Assembly: GCA_963971285.1 (NCBI GenBank) | Contig: OZ020257.1 | Coordinates: 11,360,602-11,424,601, forward strand | Direction of reading: 5' to 3' | Length of the DNA stretch: 64,000 nucleotides | Origin: Astropecten irregularis | Lineage: Eukaryota; Echinodermata; Asteroidea; Paxillosida; Astropectinidae | Shown here: positions 32,273-44,942 of the stretch, piece after piece | Position numbering within the stretch: the first letter of the stretch is position 1 | How the letters are laid out: each line of letters begins with the position of its first letter | Translations under genes and position numbers: made by a program | Notes under the pieces: generated by a model | The model's input: the letters and a program-made list of their open reading frames with translations, nothing else | What the model was told of the DNA's origin: nothing | Databases searched by the model: none

Positions 32273-33930
32273 CTACGTTGGTAGTGACCCCAATAGTCAA
32301 TTATCTTCGTTTGAAACCACGCACACACCGCCATAACCCAAGGATCGTTTCCATGATATACGCAGCAATGCTGCAACCTGGGAACGGTACATGGAGGATC
32401 ACTCAAAGAGGATACGGCTTTTTAATTAAGACTAATGAAATAGATAATTTATGCAGACAATGGTTGCAAGAATTGAAGATTATAGAATATCTAAGATTAT
32501 AGTGAATCAAATCTATAGGACCAAGTTTTATAGGGGAAAACGATGGAACATTTCCATCGTATCAACTTAATCTGCATACATTCACAGTATAGTTACTCAA
32601 GGTTATTCAAGGTTTTGGAAGTCTTGTGCGTTAATAAACCCAGCCTTCCCTGAACTTAAATCCTGCAAGGATCGAAACACGTCAGGCCTTCCAACTCCAA
32701 ACATTTTATGTGTTATATCATATAGAGTTAGAAGTTTCCCTCGCAAGTGAATGTCACACAGCGAGTATATCAAAGATAAATAGGCTAATACGATGAGAGC
32801 AACGGGTTTGGCGATACGGTCAAGAAGGAGATGCGTACCGACAGTGGGTAGATGTGAGATGGGTCCTCGGATGTCCGCGGCGCCAGTAAGGGCTCCTGAC
32901 GACGCCGTGAGCGGTGCCGAGCTGCCCCCGGCTTGGGGGTAATGCCTGGATGATAAAATGCCACTGGAGTTTCTCGAAGAACCTTCCGTTATTAAACAGC
33001 GAGAAGGGGTGTACCGTGCCATTTGTATACCCAGTGACATCGAGAGGGTTTAAAGATGAAGCCTCAACGAGATGGTCAAGATGAAGCCATCTCAACGATA
33101 TGGCTTGCATCTTGATATCCCTACACATGCTATCACAATGGGCATTCCCTGAGCAATAGTGTTAAAGGTAGACTCAACAAAATTTTACAAGAACTTGAAT
33201 TTGATTTGTTGCATTCTTGTAGTAGGATAATGGTGAGAGCATTAGGCCTATACTGTCTCTAAGACGATATGATTTGAGAAGCATATGCAGACTCTGGTTC
33301 AGGTTATTGTTTTCAAAGATCAAAGACACCCAAGCTCTCCAATCGGCCCTGTTTTGACAATAGGATGTACCTCGAAAAATCATGATTTGAGAAAAGCGGC
33401 TTTGGCTGTCTAATACCATGTTTGGCAAAAGGGTGTATAGGCCTGTGCCATCATTGCTCATGTGGAATGCATTGTCTTAGCAAAAGGATGTAAATCCATG
33501 TTACGCTAACTCACTGCCAATGATCTGTAGGGCACTGAAGGGACGGTGAATCTCGTCTTACGCAATTAATATTGCGTGTTTCTGTTTTAGCAAAGAGAGG
33601 TATCTGCTTGAAATGGCGGTGAATGACCTTAATGAGATAGCACATTCTAGCTTTAAGACGATGCATCGTATAAACGTGGGAGATCTCCTAGTGGAAAAGG
33701 CGCCCTCACGTTGCCCAGACCCGTTTTTATCTCAAAAAGTGACAAAATGAGTTACACCTTTTGCCAACAAGGTACGCAATGGCGTAACTTAAGGACACAG
33801 TGTACCAACTCAATGCCCTCTATTGCTCAGCAAATATAAGTTCAGTAACGGATGTCTTTTGGTGAGGGAAAAATGTAGTGGAAAGGATGAGTTTTTCAAC
33901 TTTCGCTCAGAAACATTCACAACACGCAAT
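32273..33930. other. Gene-free interval
   Basis: It contains a short repeat unit at about 32655-32705 (AATCCTGCAAGGATCGAAAC) shared with 28445 and 41350. The open frame at 32603-33040 runs through this repeat and has no recognisable domain. I see no other feature. Confidence 0.4.
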
Positions 33931-34060
33931 GGGGTCGATTTCACCTCATTCGAACTTACTATCAAACGTGTGAGTTACTGCAGCCACACGTAGAACACGA
34001 TGAGTTACCCTCCGTAAATTGAGTATGATCGATCGTATAGGGATTCGTGAAATCGACTCC
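33931..34060. mobile_element. Foldback element with GTCGATTTCAC ends (type 1)
   Basis: It starts GGGGTCGATTTCACC and ends GGATTCGTGAAATCGACTCC. The interior holds partly complementary CGAACTTACTATC and GAGTATGATCGATCG segments. It abuts the next hairpin element with only a T between the two units. Confidence 0.65.
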
Positions 34061-34061
34061 T

Positions 34062-34210
34062 GGGGCCGATTTCACTAACGCTTTGCGATCATCGTAAAGC
34101 CCAAATCCATCGCTAAACAGAAAATCGATCGCTACTTTGCGTAGCAATTTTCCGTTTAGCGATGGATTTGGGCTTTACGATGATCGCAAAGTGTTAGTGA
34201 AATCGGCCCC
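34062..34210. mobile_element. Near-perfect 149-bp palindrome (type 2 foldback)
   Basis: The left arm from GGGGCCGATTTCACTAACGC and the right arm ending GTTAGTGAAATCGGCCCC are complementary over about 60 bp with one or two mismatches, through AAAGCCCAAATCCATCGC. The short centre contains a second hairpin, GCTAC-TTTGC-GTAGC. The whole unit can form one long hairpin. No coding capacity. A diverged copy is at 35800-35947. Confidence 0.85.
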
Positions 34211-34211
34211 T

Positions 34212-35054
34212 GGGGCCCATTTCACTAACGCTTTTTGATAAAACGGAAAATCCATCGCAAAGTAGCGACCGATTTTAAAGACGGATTTCACTAAAACTTT
34301 GCGATGAATTTCTCATCGCAATGGGTCCACTTAGCGATGAATATCTTGCGATGACCATTTAGTGCCCGCAAAGCTATAAATTCATCGCAAACAAATTACG
34401 TCAAGGTGATAAGTCACGTCATTTTAACTAATATTCGTTTTTCTGTATCGTGTTAATAATGAAATAGGAATGTCTATACATCTATTGTGCATAAACAATG
34501 CTCGGGCTTTACACGGAGAGCGGGTTTTCATGGATAAAGCAAGGTTTTGTTGCAGTTCGCTCAGTTGCCACGGACCGTATGGAAAAAGTGACGTCCTCAT
34601 GGTCCTCGAAATCGCGAACATAGAAGGACCAAATGTTAAGTGGCGATGGCCTAGCTACTACACATAAAGCCGGCCTATGGGATTTCGTGTACAAAACTTA
34701 AAGTGAAACGAATTTCTCCTAAACCTTCACTGCACTGTTCTGGCACATCCAAAAATGGGTCTATTATAAACAACTGTAAGTTTTCTCTGTCGTATGAAGT
34801 AGTCATGCCGGAAAATGTGCAAATCAATGGTGAAAAGTGACATTGACGTCGCGTAATTTAAAGTAAAATGTCAAAGGTCACGTTTTTAGCCTCGAACAAA
34901 ATGTTTATTTTCGTTTTTATGCCATCGCAATTGCGATGACTTTAGTGAAACGTAAAATCAACGCCATCGCAAGTGCGATGGATTTGCAGTTAGCCATCGC
35001 ATCGCTAGCTCAATAGCGATGATCGCAAAACAGGACTTTAGTGAAATCGACCCC
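34212..35054. mobile_element. 843-bp relative of the foldback family (type 3)
   Basis: It starts GGGGCCCATTTCACTAACGC and ends TTTAGTGAAATCGACCCC. Near both ends it repeats ATCGCAA and GCGATG words that can pair (CCATCGCAATTGCGATGAC near 34920). The middle (34390-34900) is unique within the window and non-coding as far as I can see. It may be a longer parent of the short hairpins. Confidence 0.6.
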
Positions 35055-35799
35055 TGGTCCTTTTCACAAAAAAATGATTGCGATTTCATCATCGCCTCTA
35101 AAGCAAGGTCAATCTCTCACGGTGATCTTGGTGAGGCTGCTTGGTTTAGTCATAAGAAACGACATGCCCTATAGGACTGCTTGGGAGTGGCGGACCTGTG
35201 CAATAGCGGAAACTTTGACTTGATCTTCTTATAGTCCACTTATAGAAATAATATCAGGCAACACCGAGGAGTCCGAGATTAAAGGGGGAGGCATGCATTG
35301 CGACTCCGACAGCCTCCCGTGGGATGCAAGTACAATCATGGGTGTCGATCCCGGGTGGGGGTGGGATGGGGCGGGTGGGGGATATATCCCCCCAATATAT
35401 GGGGGAATGGTGTGTATATCATTTTTAAATGCTCTAAAGTGCGACTTTTTGACTCTGTTTTGATTAAAAAGTCCCTGTTTTGGTAGGGTGGGGGGGGGGG
35501 TGTATTCCACCTCCCACAGTCTTCCCGCTCGGTCGCTTCGCTCCATCGCATAGGACACATAATTACATCACCAATCATCTCCCCAACCATGACAAGAAAT
35601 GGACACCTTTGGATGCAAGACTATTTCCCGATGATGAAAGCCACTGACAAGTTGATCCGAAAATGGTTGGAGATTCTGGGCCCACAGGATCCCACCTCGA
35701 GTTATGAAGGATAGCCCATCGTATCCTACGGAGGACCGCAATGCAACACACGTCCTACGATTGATTACGATGAGTTTGGTGAAAATCGACCCGGCAGGC
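35055..35799. other. Gene-free interval between foldback elements
   Basis: It holds a G-rich stretch (35341-35400, with runs such as GGGTGGGGGTGGGATGGGG) and a G run at 35491. It ends in a fragment of the type 1 foldback (CGTCCTACGATTGATTACG ... GGTGAAAATCGACCC) next to the type 2 copy. No gene seen. Confidence 0.4.
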
Positions 35800-35947
35800 T
35801 GCGATTTCACAAATGTTTTGAGACCATCGCTAAAGCCCAAATCCATTGCTAAACGCAAATTTGCTACGCAAAGTAGAGATCGATTTTCCGTTTAGCGATG
35901 GATTTGGGCCTAAGCGGTGATCGCAAAACGTTAGTGAATTCGGCCCC
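35800..35947. mobile_element. Second copy of the type 2 palindrome
   Basis: The arms GCGATTTCACAAATGTTTTG and ACGTTAGTGAATTCGGCCCC enclose AAAGCCCAAATCCATTGC and GCGATGGATTTGGGCC, matching 34062-34210 with scattered changes. Confidence 0.75.
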
Positions 35948-38900
35948 ATTGCACTTATAGAGAAGACCCTCTCATCAAAATGTCATAATTTTCCATCTGG
36001 AAAGAAATTCGAAAATCCTATGTTTATTGCGTGTAGGCCTACATGTACATTGTATTTCATTGAGAGTAACAGGACTACATTGTATCATATTTCAAGTTCG
36101 CAGCAAGTCAGCGTGACAGCAAACACACAACTTTCAGGAGAATCCGAATAATAAAATCCGGAATAAGAGGACCAATTGCCGCAGGGGCAACTCAGACTCC
36201 GATATAGGATTGCAAAACGGAGCCCTTTAACCGGAGCTGAAAAGTAGCTTTATCTGAAGAATCTTTTACGAGGACATTGCACAGTCGATGATTTGAAGAA
36301 TAACTTTAGTCCTGCTGAGAAGTACAAAAAAATCATCGCGACTCGAGGGTCGTAGTGAGATGGGTAATTGATGTGGGGGCACCTGTCATGATTCAGACGC
36401 GTCTAATGCAAGGAAGGAAGAAACAAATATTAGAAGTCCATTACCGCATCCATTCCACCCTCGTGCCTACTTGGCCAAGAAAAAAAAAGGCTTTCCTCTT
36501 TTTTCCCCCTCTCTCTCTTTCACTTCAGTCTTCTGAGCTGCTTGCTTAGCTACGGGGGGAAAAGAGCCCTCCATCATGCACTCATGATCAATATTTATTC
36601 GCTAGTCCAAATTGACATGTAAACCGCCGTAACGCGGAAGTAAAATGGTTTTGATCGGCCTCGCTACGGAATTACCGTCCTGTCATTAATTCTGCTGTCG
36701 GATCTTATGTCCCAACTTCTTATTAGCCGAAGGGGGGCCCCGGTATTCTGGGTGAGGTGCTCAGCAGCTCAGCGCGCGCCGGCCGATCCAACCAACCGGG
36801 CCTGGGGGCGATCACGCCGGGGCTGCATCAAGCGGCCCACAGACGTCTTACCTTACGCCGGCCCGGGATATCGTGTAACTGATTAATGTCTTAATTTCCC
36901 AGCTAGTCTTTTATCTAATTAGAGCCAAGTCTGAAGTCATGTTTTCCCCGAGTCGATTATTGATATTCCCGCTAGCCTCGTTTCGCCTTGCGACGGGAAA
37001 AGCACTTTGGCAAATTTTCTGTCCTTGTTACAACACCATAAATCAGCCATCAGCGAGAAATAAGGGGGCAGCGTCAAAATCTTAGGGCACTCTCCGACTG
37101 AAGAACTCTTCTGACTTGTCTTGTTAGATTTCGGAATGCCTGTCACTACCCCTGCTCGTCCGATGTCTCCTCGGAAGGAAGAGAAAGAAAAAAAATACCC
37201 AGACTTGTTGAATGCATCTTGAGCACTCCGCCTATACCGTTTGTTAGCGCTGCGGAAAGTTTGAAGTTCTTGTAAATTTTACAGTTGACATGCAGTGTTA
37301 TTGTTCAAGCACCGGGACTGAGTCAAATATTTCCACGTGACTTGTTTGCAAGTTTTCTGCCGAGATAACAACGTGTAAACACGGGCCGGTGGGTGTGAAG
37401 ACCGAGCACTTGACAGAAACGGGAGTTGAACCGGAGACCATTGATAATAAGGCTTGTATACAGGTACAGTTTTCTCCAATATACTGACGCGTACAACTTC
37501 ACACGCGTGTTCGGTACTATCAACTGCCCCGACGCACATCTAAGCAAGTGGTGAGATTCGAACCCAATACCGTCAAGATGTCCTTGGCATCGACTCTATT
37601 ACGCCGGATATAGAGTCGGCTTATAATTCAAATCCGGGCCCATGTTAAACAACGGAAATGCATTACAATAATTTGTCCAATACGGAATAGTTTAGTGAAT
37701 AATGTAACTAATGTGAATTCATGTAATTGTATTGTTTCATACTAATTATATACATTTGCCAAAATGCCAACAAAAGGAAACCAAACTTTGTCAAACAGGT
37801 AATTAGTGTAATGACTTTTGCAGGTAAAGGGAAACCATGCATAGTAGTTTGGCTAATAATTATTAATATACCTTTTTACTCGTATAAATAATGGTCTCCC
37901 TCGTCAAGCCTGTTAAACCCGAATGACATTATCCAGAGAGTTACTAATTTGCGTCATATTTTTAATCGACTTAGAGACCGCCGTATATTTACATGAAATT
38001 AAAACAATCAAATGGACACAGGTGACTTTGTTTAGAAATTAGAGAGTCGAGTAGCTGAAAAAGAGAATACACAAACATTAATTAATGAATAAATGTTTGC
38101 AACATTATATATATGCAGTCTAATTAATCATTTATGCAATTGTTTTAGTTTCTTTCTTTATAACTTAATTGTATTTTAACTACAGGGAAATGACTTCATT
38201 ACACGCACTTTTGTTGAAGTCACTCAGGGACAAAAACGTTCAAATATCCCGAGTCTGAAAGTGAATACACGATTTAATTTCGGAAATGAAGGGAAAAACC
38301 ATTTGTGCTTTTAGGAGAGGCGATTCCCTCCCATTCCTAGTAATTGAATACTCAATTCATTAATTTTTCCCATTTTCAGAGACAGAGCGAGAGAGAATGG
38401 AAATACAGAAGGGGTCCATCACATACGTTACAGCATGATGTTTCCTGTTGCCTATCCCAGACGATATTAATATGACACAAATCGTTGGCAGTGAAATACA
38501 TCTCAGCTTGGGTTCCTATATACGGCCCAAATGCAGCGCATCAATTTCCCATAGCTTTCCGGCGTATTAATGATGGCCTATTTTTTTCTTTCTCTGTCTT
38601 CTTCCTTTTTCTGTTTTGATTTTTTTTTTGGTCATGAAGCAGATAGATGGGGCTGATCATGACGCCTCATTTCCCTTTAGTTGTACAATCAGAGAGACTC
38701 ATTACGCTCCAAACAGGCAATAATATCCCTCCCTCCCTGTCTGGCTACCACTCCAGACTAGCCAGCCACTCCGAGCCTGGACTGCTGAAGGGGGATCAAG
38801 AGCGAAAGAGAGAGGAGTTACTCATATAACCCAATCGTCAATGATCATCACAATGATTGCAATACCTAATGATACAATTATAATGATTACTGTCGGTATT

Positions 38901-39305
38901 TCTGGAGCATAAATTCAAAGCATAATCTGTTGCAGAACAAATTGGGAGAATAATATAGTTGGTGATTTAATTCAGAAATTTGGATTTGTGGGCATTTTGG
39001 AAAGGTTAAGTATGCGCATAATTAACAACGCGAGTATATTTTTACGAGCTCTGTGAAGGTCGTGTTTTATGTCGTTGTTAATCACGACCCAGTCATGAGG
39101 AAAGCGCACAGCTGATGACTGCGTCCACTAGGCCAATGGTTTGAAGCATTTATTTCATTTGTTACCGAGGATGGTAGTTATGTTGTGTGTTTTTTGTTAC
39201 AAGTTTGCATATGTGAACTTCATTTGAATGCTGTATCGAAAAACGGTATTCGAGAACCAGTATTCGGTATATTCGGTTTCCGTTCGTCCAGCGACGTATA
39301 CATTG
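35948..39305. other. Gene-free interval with GC-rich blocks
   Basis: 36580-36880 is GC-rich (GGCCTGGGGGCGATCACGCC, GCGCGCCGGCCG) and free of the window's repeats, so it is a candidate regulatory block. 38330-38560 is similar, though less GC-rich. The rest is AT-rich. Two tRNA-like remnants at 37415-37610 are listed separately. No supported ORF. Confidence 0.35.
37415..37610 (-). repeat. Two tRNA-derived SINE heads in the same orientation
   Basis: On the minus strand two B-box-like segments occur 120 bp apart: GGTTCAACTCC (about 37424-37434) and GGTTCGAATCT (about 37555-37565). Each sits in T-arm-like context, but neither forms a full cloverleaf. They look like decayed tRNA-derived SINEs. Confidence 0.45.
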
Positions 39306-39455
39306 GTCGATTTCACGAAACACTATATGATTAATCTTAACATTGAGATGTCACTGTTACCATAGTAATTTATATTGTGACGTCACACTTTGCTTAGCAA
39401 TTAAGATTGATTCACGGATTTAAGATCAATCTTAGTGCTTCGTGAAATTGGTCCC
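39306..39455. mobile_element. Foldback element with GTCGATTTCAC end (type 4)
   Basis: The arms GGTCGATTTCACGAAACACT and ATCTTAGTGCTTCGTGAAAT are inverted copies, continuing through GATTAATCTTAA and TTAAGATCAATC. The short middle contains GACGTCAC. This type differs internally from types 1-3 but has the same terminal word. Confidence 0.75.
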
Positions 39456-40887
39456 CGATGCCAATGAAAAAAAAACACCTGAGAATTTGAAATTGGAAAA
39501 TTTCTTTGTTTGTTTATTGGATTAGATTTCCAACTTCACCCTTTCACTCTGTCTTTGCCTTTGCGTTTTTGTGCCCACTAAAATGTCGGGCACCCGGGGC
39601 ATGTGCGATACTTGCCCCCTCCCAGATATACCACTGCCGTCATCTTAACACACTGATCCGGGGACAAGTCTTGTTGGAAATGTCCTTCACGGAATCGATC
39701 GGTTATTCGGTTGCTGCTGATATTCAACTGGGTGTCATATAATTTATTTTCAACCTTCACGTTTCTGTGGCAAGAGGACACTTGCCGCTTCTGAGTCACA
39801 TATTATATGTGTAGATTTGTTTTCGTTATAATTATAAATCTTCATTATTTACGTATATACGGATGCCATCTTGATTGTATAAGTGGAATAGGAATTGACA
39901 GTCTGCGTAAACGCATTCTTTTTAATAAAACCGTTATTGTCTTAATACAGAGAGTTCGCTGTCAGCTAAAATGCATGTTTGTTTGGAAGGAAATACACCA
40001 GTGTTTATGTTTCGACAGCGAGATGATCATAAATACCACTTAAAAGAGACTCCCCCGTTGACTGGGGTCTTTGGTGAGCTTGCGACTCTGAGGGGGGAAA
40101 AAAAAGAAGCGTCGGTCGAAACGTAATATATTTATTGCCGAAAAGGAAATGTGTCGCACGTGTCCGCGTTGTTTTATGAAATTATAGCTCCCATTCCGGT
40201 CCATCCCATCTGTAGATTGCTGCTCTCTGTGATATCATAACCACCATCATGGAAGGTGACTTGTTTCGCCAGTCTGTAACCCGAGACAGCCGGTTGAAGG
40301 GAGCTCTAGTGCCCGGTCCAGCTTCCGAGTGGCACGCGCAACTGGCGACAACCCTGGGTGACTTCCACCAAAAAAAAAAAAACTGGCCGGGCGTGGCGAC
40401 GTCTTAATTAATTTGTAATAATGAAAATGGTGTTCTGCTTGGGATGGTCCCGTCGTCATTATTCTATCTGCTGAGCGCGCAAAGCGTGAAGATTTGACGG
40501 GATAATTTCATAAACTGATCGGGTTGAGGCGCTGTGGTTTCCGCAGGTGAGTATCGTGACGGTCTCGCTTGGTGGAACCCCTCATGCGTATAGGCATAAT
40601 GCACTTAAAATTACACAGTGATAACAGAGGCGAGTCAGAAACTCTCTCTTTGAGAGCAACTGTCTGGCTATGCAAATATAATTGGCTTTCTTTGTACTAG
40701 GCAAGTAACGTCTTTCTTGTCTGCTTCTCCAAGTGGTTGTCTTGAAAGATTATTGTTTTGTAATTAAGGATTTGTATTTACTTTACGAGAACAAAAATAA
40801 ATTTAGGGAAGAAGAATGAGATAAATCAAATATTTTCTGAACAATCAAATTTTGAAAAGGAATGCCATCTCATAAATTGAATCTATG
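39456..40887. other. Gene-free interval
   Basis: No gene or repeat end is recognised. 40180-40480 is somewhat GC-richer and repeat-free. Confidence 0.35.
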
Positions 40888-41132
40888 TGCGTTTACGACA
40901 CGGATGCTCAGGCTCCGTCTCAGGCTCCGGCTTCATTTTCATGAGTTCATTTAGAAAATGGGTATCAAAATAGAGGCTTTTGGCTGCGGTTCGGAAGTTG
41001 ATTCTCTGGTTTGAAAAGAAAAACAGAGCTTCAGCTTCAATGAAAAACCACAACCTATATTTTCAGCATATGGATTACAGATAATTATGAAGCCTGAGCC
41101 GGAGCCTGAGCCTCCGTTTCGTAAACGCCCTA
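40888..41132. mobile_element. GCGTTTACGA-ended MITE, copy 1
   Basis: It starts GCGTTTACGACACGGATGCT and ends GAGCCTCCGTTTCGTAAACG. The subterminal CAGGCTCCG and CGGAGCCTGAGCC are inverted. The interior has AATAGAGGCTTTTGGCTGCG and GCTTCAGCTTCAATG, shared with copies at 44943 and 49580. Confidence 0.75.
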
Positions 41133-41289
41133 TGCACTGATGAGAGGACGGACTTTTCACGCGGTCACGGGGTGTGTCAAGTCAATTTGTCCCTTTTAAT
41201 TATATTACTTTCTTGTACTGAATGGGATATTTAAATTCACCAAACCAAAATAAAACGCATACAAGTAATAAACTATACAGGTAAGAAAC

Positions 41290-41440
41290 TGCTGCAAGCT
41301 GCTCATCAGCAAAAATAATAACCTGAAATTGATAAAAATGTTTGGTATTAGGAGGACCTGGCGCGTTTCGATCCTATTTTAAAGATCAAAGCGTTTAGAG
41401 ATCGAAACGCGTTAGGCCCTCCTAACTGCAAGCAAAATAA
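41290..41440. repeat. Inverted pair of gatcGAAACGCG repeat units
   Basis: Two units face each other: GCGCGTTTCGATCC (41360-41373) and GATCGAAACGCG (about 41400-41411), each flanked by AGGCCCTCC or its complement. The outer left part (GCTGCTCATCAGC) matches the complement of 28517-28545. See the finding on a possible hammerhead-derived motif. Confidence 0.5.
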
Positions 41441-41789
41441 AATCCGTGAGAATGTTTTTCTTTTCTTTTCGACCCCAAGCGGCCTACATTGCGGATTCGC
41501 AGAGGTGTTTAATTTGCTTCTCTCTTAGTTTTACCAGAGTATCTGGATTTTTCTTTTTACCAATACATGTAGTGTCGAATCGATCAAAATAATTCAACTT
41601 GTAAAAGAAATAGCAGGGTATGAGTAAGGTTTTCTTCGGAGACATTTTCAATGTTATTTCGGTGTCACAACTGAATTAATTCTCAGTTGTGATGATGCGT
41701 GTTTTTGCTTGTATATAGCCCTCAGAATAATTTCTACGAAAAGTCACAAGTGAATTAAACACCGAGGTTTCACAGCAGTTGATATCATA

Positions 41790-42197
41790 TTAAAAGGTAA
41801 TATCACACGTTGGTTTGTGTCAAAGAAATACAAATTCAAGGGCACAGTTACGCGTAGACACGTACTCAGACCTGGAGATAATTATGATCTTATTGCTGGA
41901 TATAGTACTTCCATATACGAAAAAATTTCATACATTTGAGTCCCACACGGTGTCCACTTATTGAATAAACAGTGAAAACGCCCACAGTATTTTTTAAATC
42001 TTTTCTTCCATTATTTTTGATCTTCCGAAGATCAAAATTGTTTTGAGTTCTAATAAATACAGCATTTCAGGCAGAAGAAATTGAACGGTATGATTCTACC
42101 ATCACCATCTTCGTACCCTGTAAGTTAGGCCTATATAGGTAAATCTGTGGACATTTCTGTTTCGGCATGCTACCAAAGAATGGTGTAGTACCTTTAA
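41790..42197 (+). mobile_element. TTAA MITE family with an internal foreign segment
   Basis: The ends are TTAA-AAGGTAATATCACACG and ACCAAAGAATGGTGTAGTACC-TTAA. The middle contains a segment (41852-41925: CTCAGACCTGG, AGTACTTCCATAT) shared with 11101-11162, suggesting an insertion or a recombinant copy. Confidence 0.7.
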
Positions 42198-43712
42198 GTG
42201 ATTATGTCTTTTCATGGGGAATGTGTTATTTGTAATGGAATAATATCTTGAAGATACCTCAACTATTGTGACCATCTGCAGTGTACATGGTGAAAGACAT
42301 TTCAACTTCTTCCCTTTGAAATCATGAGCAATTGTAGTTGGTCTACTATTTTCATATCTAAACCATAATATCAATCTTCTTATCTCAGCCTTTCACAAAA
42401 TTAGCCGACAGATAATCGCTGAATTTTTTATTTACGCCATTCTGTCACCGTGTTGACCCAACTACCATCCCCCTTTATCCCTTGACATGTCCGGTCAATC
42501 ATGCTCAAATTGACCCCCTTTCCCACAGATAAAAGAAAATCACAAATGGAGAAGGGACCGCAGTGGCCTGCAACACGATGGTCGCTACGCACTCTGCACA
42601 CCAGCTCCCAACGAGCTCCCGACCTGTGTAAATTAAAATCTAAAAAAAGTCTGACAAGCACACTGGCATGACAGCTCAATTCTCGAAATGACAGATGAAG
42701 ATGCGCTTAAGAGCCACGGCAATTGAATCTCCAAATGTGAAGGTAAACCATGCGTACGGGGGTAGGTATACTAACAATAAACACACGGGGTAGATTAGGA
42801 TAACAGGTAAATATATAAATACCTGGCCCTTTTTCTTTTTTTTCTTTTTTACTGTGTGTGGGACTGATTTGATGGTGCATTAGTGTGATTTATTGTCCAG
42901 CCTAATGCGAGAGAAACAAAGCAAGATAATGGTGAAATGTTTTCACTATATAGCCTACCTGTGTTGAAACTAGCAAATATTGAATGGATTTTAAGATCTG
43001 GAGTTACGCACAGCAGCAGCAGCGAGCTAGCATTGAGGTTCATCAATCACGGCGGGAAACGACTGCGGGAATATACTAGCATCTCAGTGCTTTTATCCAT
43101 ATTTATCTTGCCCCATGACGAAGTCTGACAAAAGTGTCTCACCGTGCAGTATGGACTTCGTAACTGGGAGGGGGTGATGAGAATCCATAAAAGTCGGGGA
43201 TGTACATATAGGCCTATGCGTGTGCTGCCCACGAGGGAACTGGGGTATGGGCGTGGCTAAGCTGTATGGCACATCTTCTTCAGGTGTAACATCTATCCTC
43301 GGTTTCCATTAAACAACCCATAGACCCAATATACAGTATGACTCCTCCCATCATGAAAGGTTTAAAAGACGCCCCTCAACCTGCCACGCCCACCACCTCC
43401 ATTCCTCCTGCTCGGACAGTGATTACCAGCACAGATTTACTACGCATCTTCTGAACAACTTCTTACAAGAAGAGAGTACGTTCTGAAAGAAAGAACTGGA
43501 AGCATTTACATGTTGTCCCAACAGTTGGCCGCTCTACGGTGGCCCTGAGAGCACGTACTGGGCCGCATTTAGTGTCTCCACATAAACTAGCATGTTTCGT
43601 GCCACTTGCCACTACCATCTGTGTCTCTGAAATTATTTTCACGATTACGGTTGTAGATCCTCTACTTGCAGTATATAAATATGAATTCATTTTTATCTGT
43701 ATACAATATTAT
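42198..43712. other. Gene-free interval
   Basis: There is no supported ORF and no recognised repeat ends. Short purine- and pyrimidine-rich tracts only. Confidence 0.35.
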
Positions 43713-44038
43713 ATAAAAGGTAATTTTATACTTTGCTTTCTATTGTCAAAGAAATGCAGATTCACGTGCACAAAATATCAATAATACAGTAACAGACATC
43801 TGTGAAATTCCCAGTCCCATACAGTACCCACTTTTTGAGAAAGCAGTGAAAAATGCACGCGGTATTTTAAAATTTCCCCCCAGATTTTTTGGTTCATCGG
43901 TTTTACTTTTTTCTTGACAAATACAGCATTTCAGGCTGATGTTTCTACAACCGCCATCTTCCCACCCTGTAATTTAGGAAAATCTGTGAAGTTTTCTCAA
44001 TTGTTTTTTTTTTTTCAAAAGTATGATAGGACCTTCAG
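43713..44038 (+). mobile_element. TTAA MITE family, eroded copy
   Basis: The left end is ATAA-AAGGTAATTTTATACTTT and the right end AAGTATGATAGGACCTTCA. It keeps TCAAAGAAATGCAGATTCA, CAGTCCCATACAGTACCCAC and CAAATACAGCATTTCAGGC. The flanking TTAA has mutated on both sides. Confidence 0.7.
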
Positions 44039-44942
44039 ACTGACACCACAGTGTTACACCCAAAGGCACTGTATGGAATTGTTTTAGAGGCGCGATGTTA
44101 TAGACGTTATAACTGGGGAGTTAGAAATCTGAAGATTGAATGCTGGGAGCGGATAAAAAGCAAAGGCGTAAGAATGTTTGATCGAAGATGTCTCCATCAC
44201 AATCCGTCCAAATGTTTCCCAAAAGATCACACATCATGATTGCTGTTAACACGATTCATCAGCCCATCGGCAAAAGAATATCAACATGTTGTTCACACTC
44301 CATCAGCGACGTGGCTGACTTACGACGGGGGTAGGTGGTACCGAACCTGGGATATTTTATCCGGCCCTGAACTCGAGCTTAATTAAAAAAAGAAGAGTGA
44401 AGCGATCGACACCCAAAACGACATCAGGTAACATCAATCCATCAAGCACTAACGAAACCTGACAATAATATTATAATCGGCATATGCACCAAGGATGTTA
44501 TTTCAAACTTCAAATATCAAACTGGCGATTCGCATCATTGCGCGTCTGAGGATTTTGTGCTCGTATCATGTTCTCTGATTTTGATTCATAATTACAAAAA
44601 CATTCTGTCAGGTTCAAATGAAACGCCACAGCCGTTATTTTTCAGTAAACAAGACAGAACGTCCAGACGCGCGGGTATTATCCCAAATGTTCCATCTCAA
44701 ATTACTTCATTAATTTGTGACAGACTTTAGGGATATATTGTTGTCATTGTTAAGGGTATGTATTGCTTTTATTTTGGGTGTATCTGTACTTTGATGATTT
44801 CCATCGTATATATACAAAAAACTATATGTTTTCAGTTATAATTTCATGTTTCTGCTTAATGTTCATGATCATGTACTTTGCACTGGGTTGGTATGTTGGT
44901 ATGTTTGTCTGTTGGTTGTAGGTTGGTCGGTTAGCCAGTTAT

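Noticed and set aside
32603-33040. 145-codon minus-strand frame
   Set aside because: It starts inside the dispersed GGATCGAAAC repeat and has no recognisable domain.
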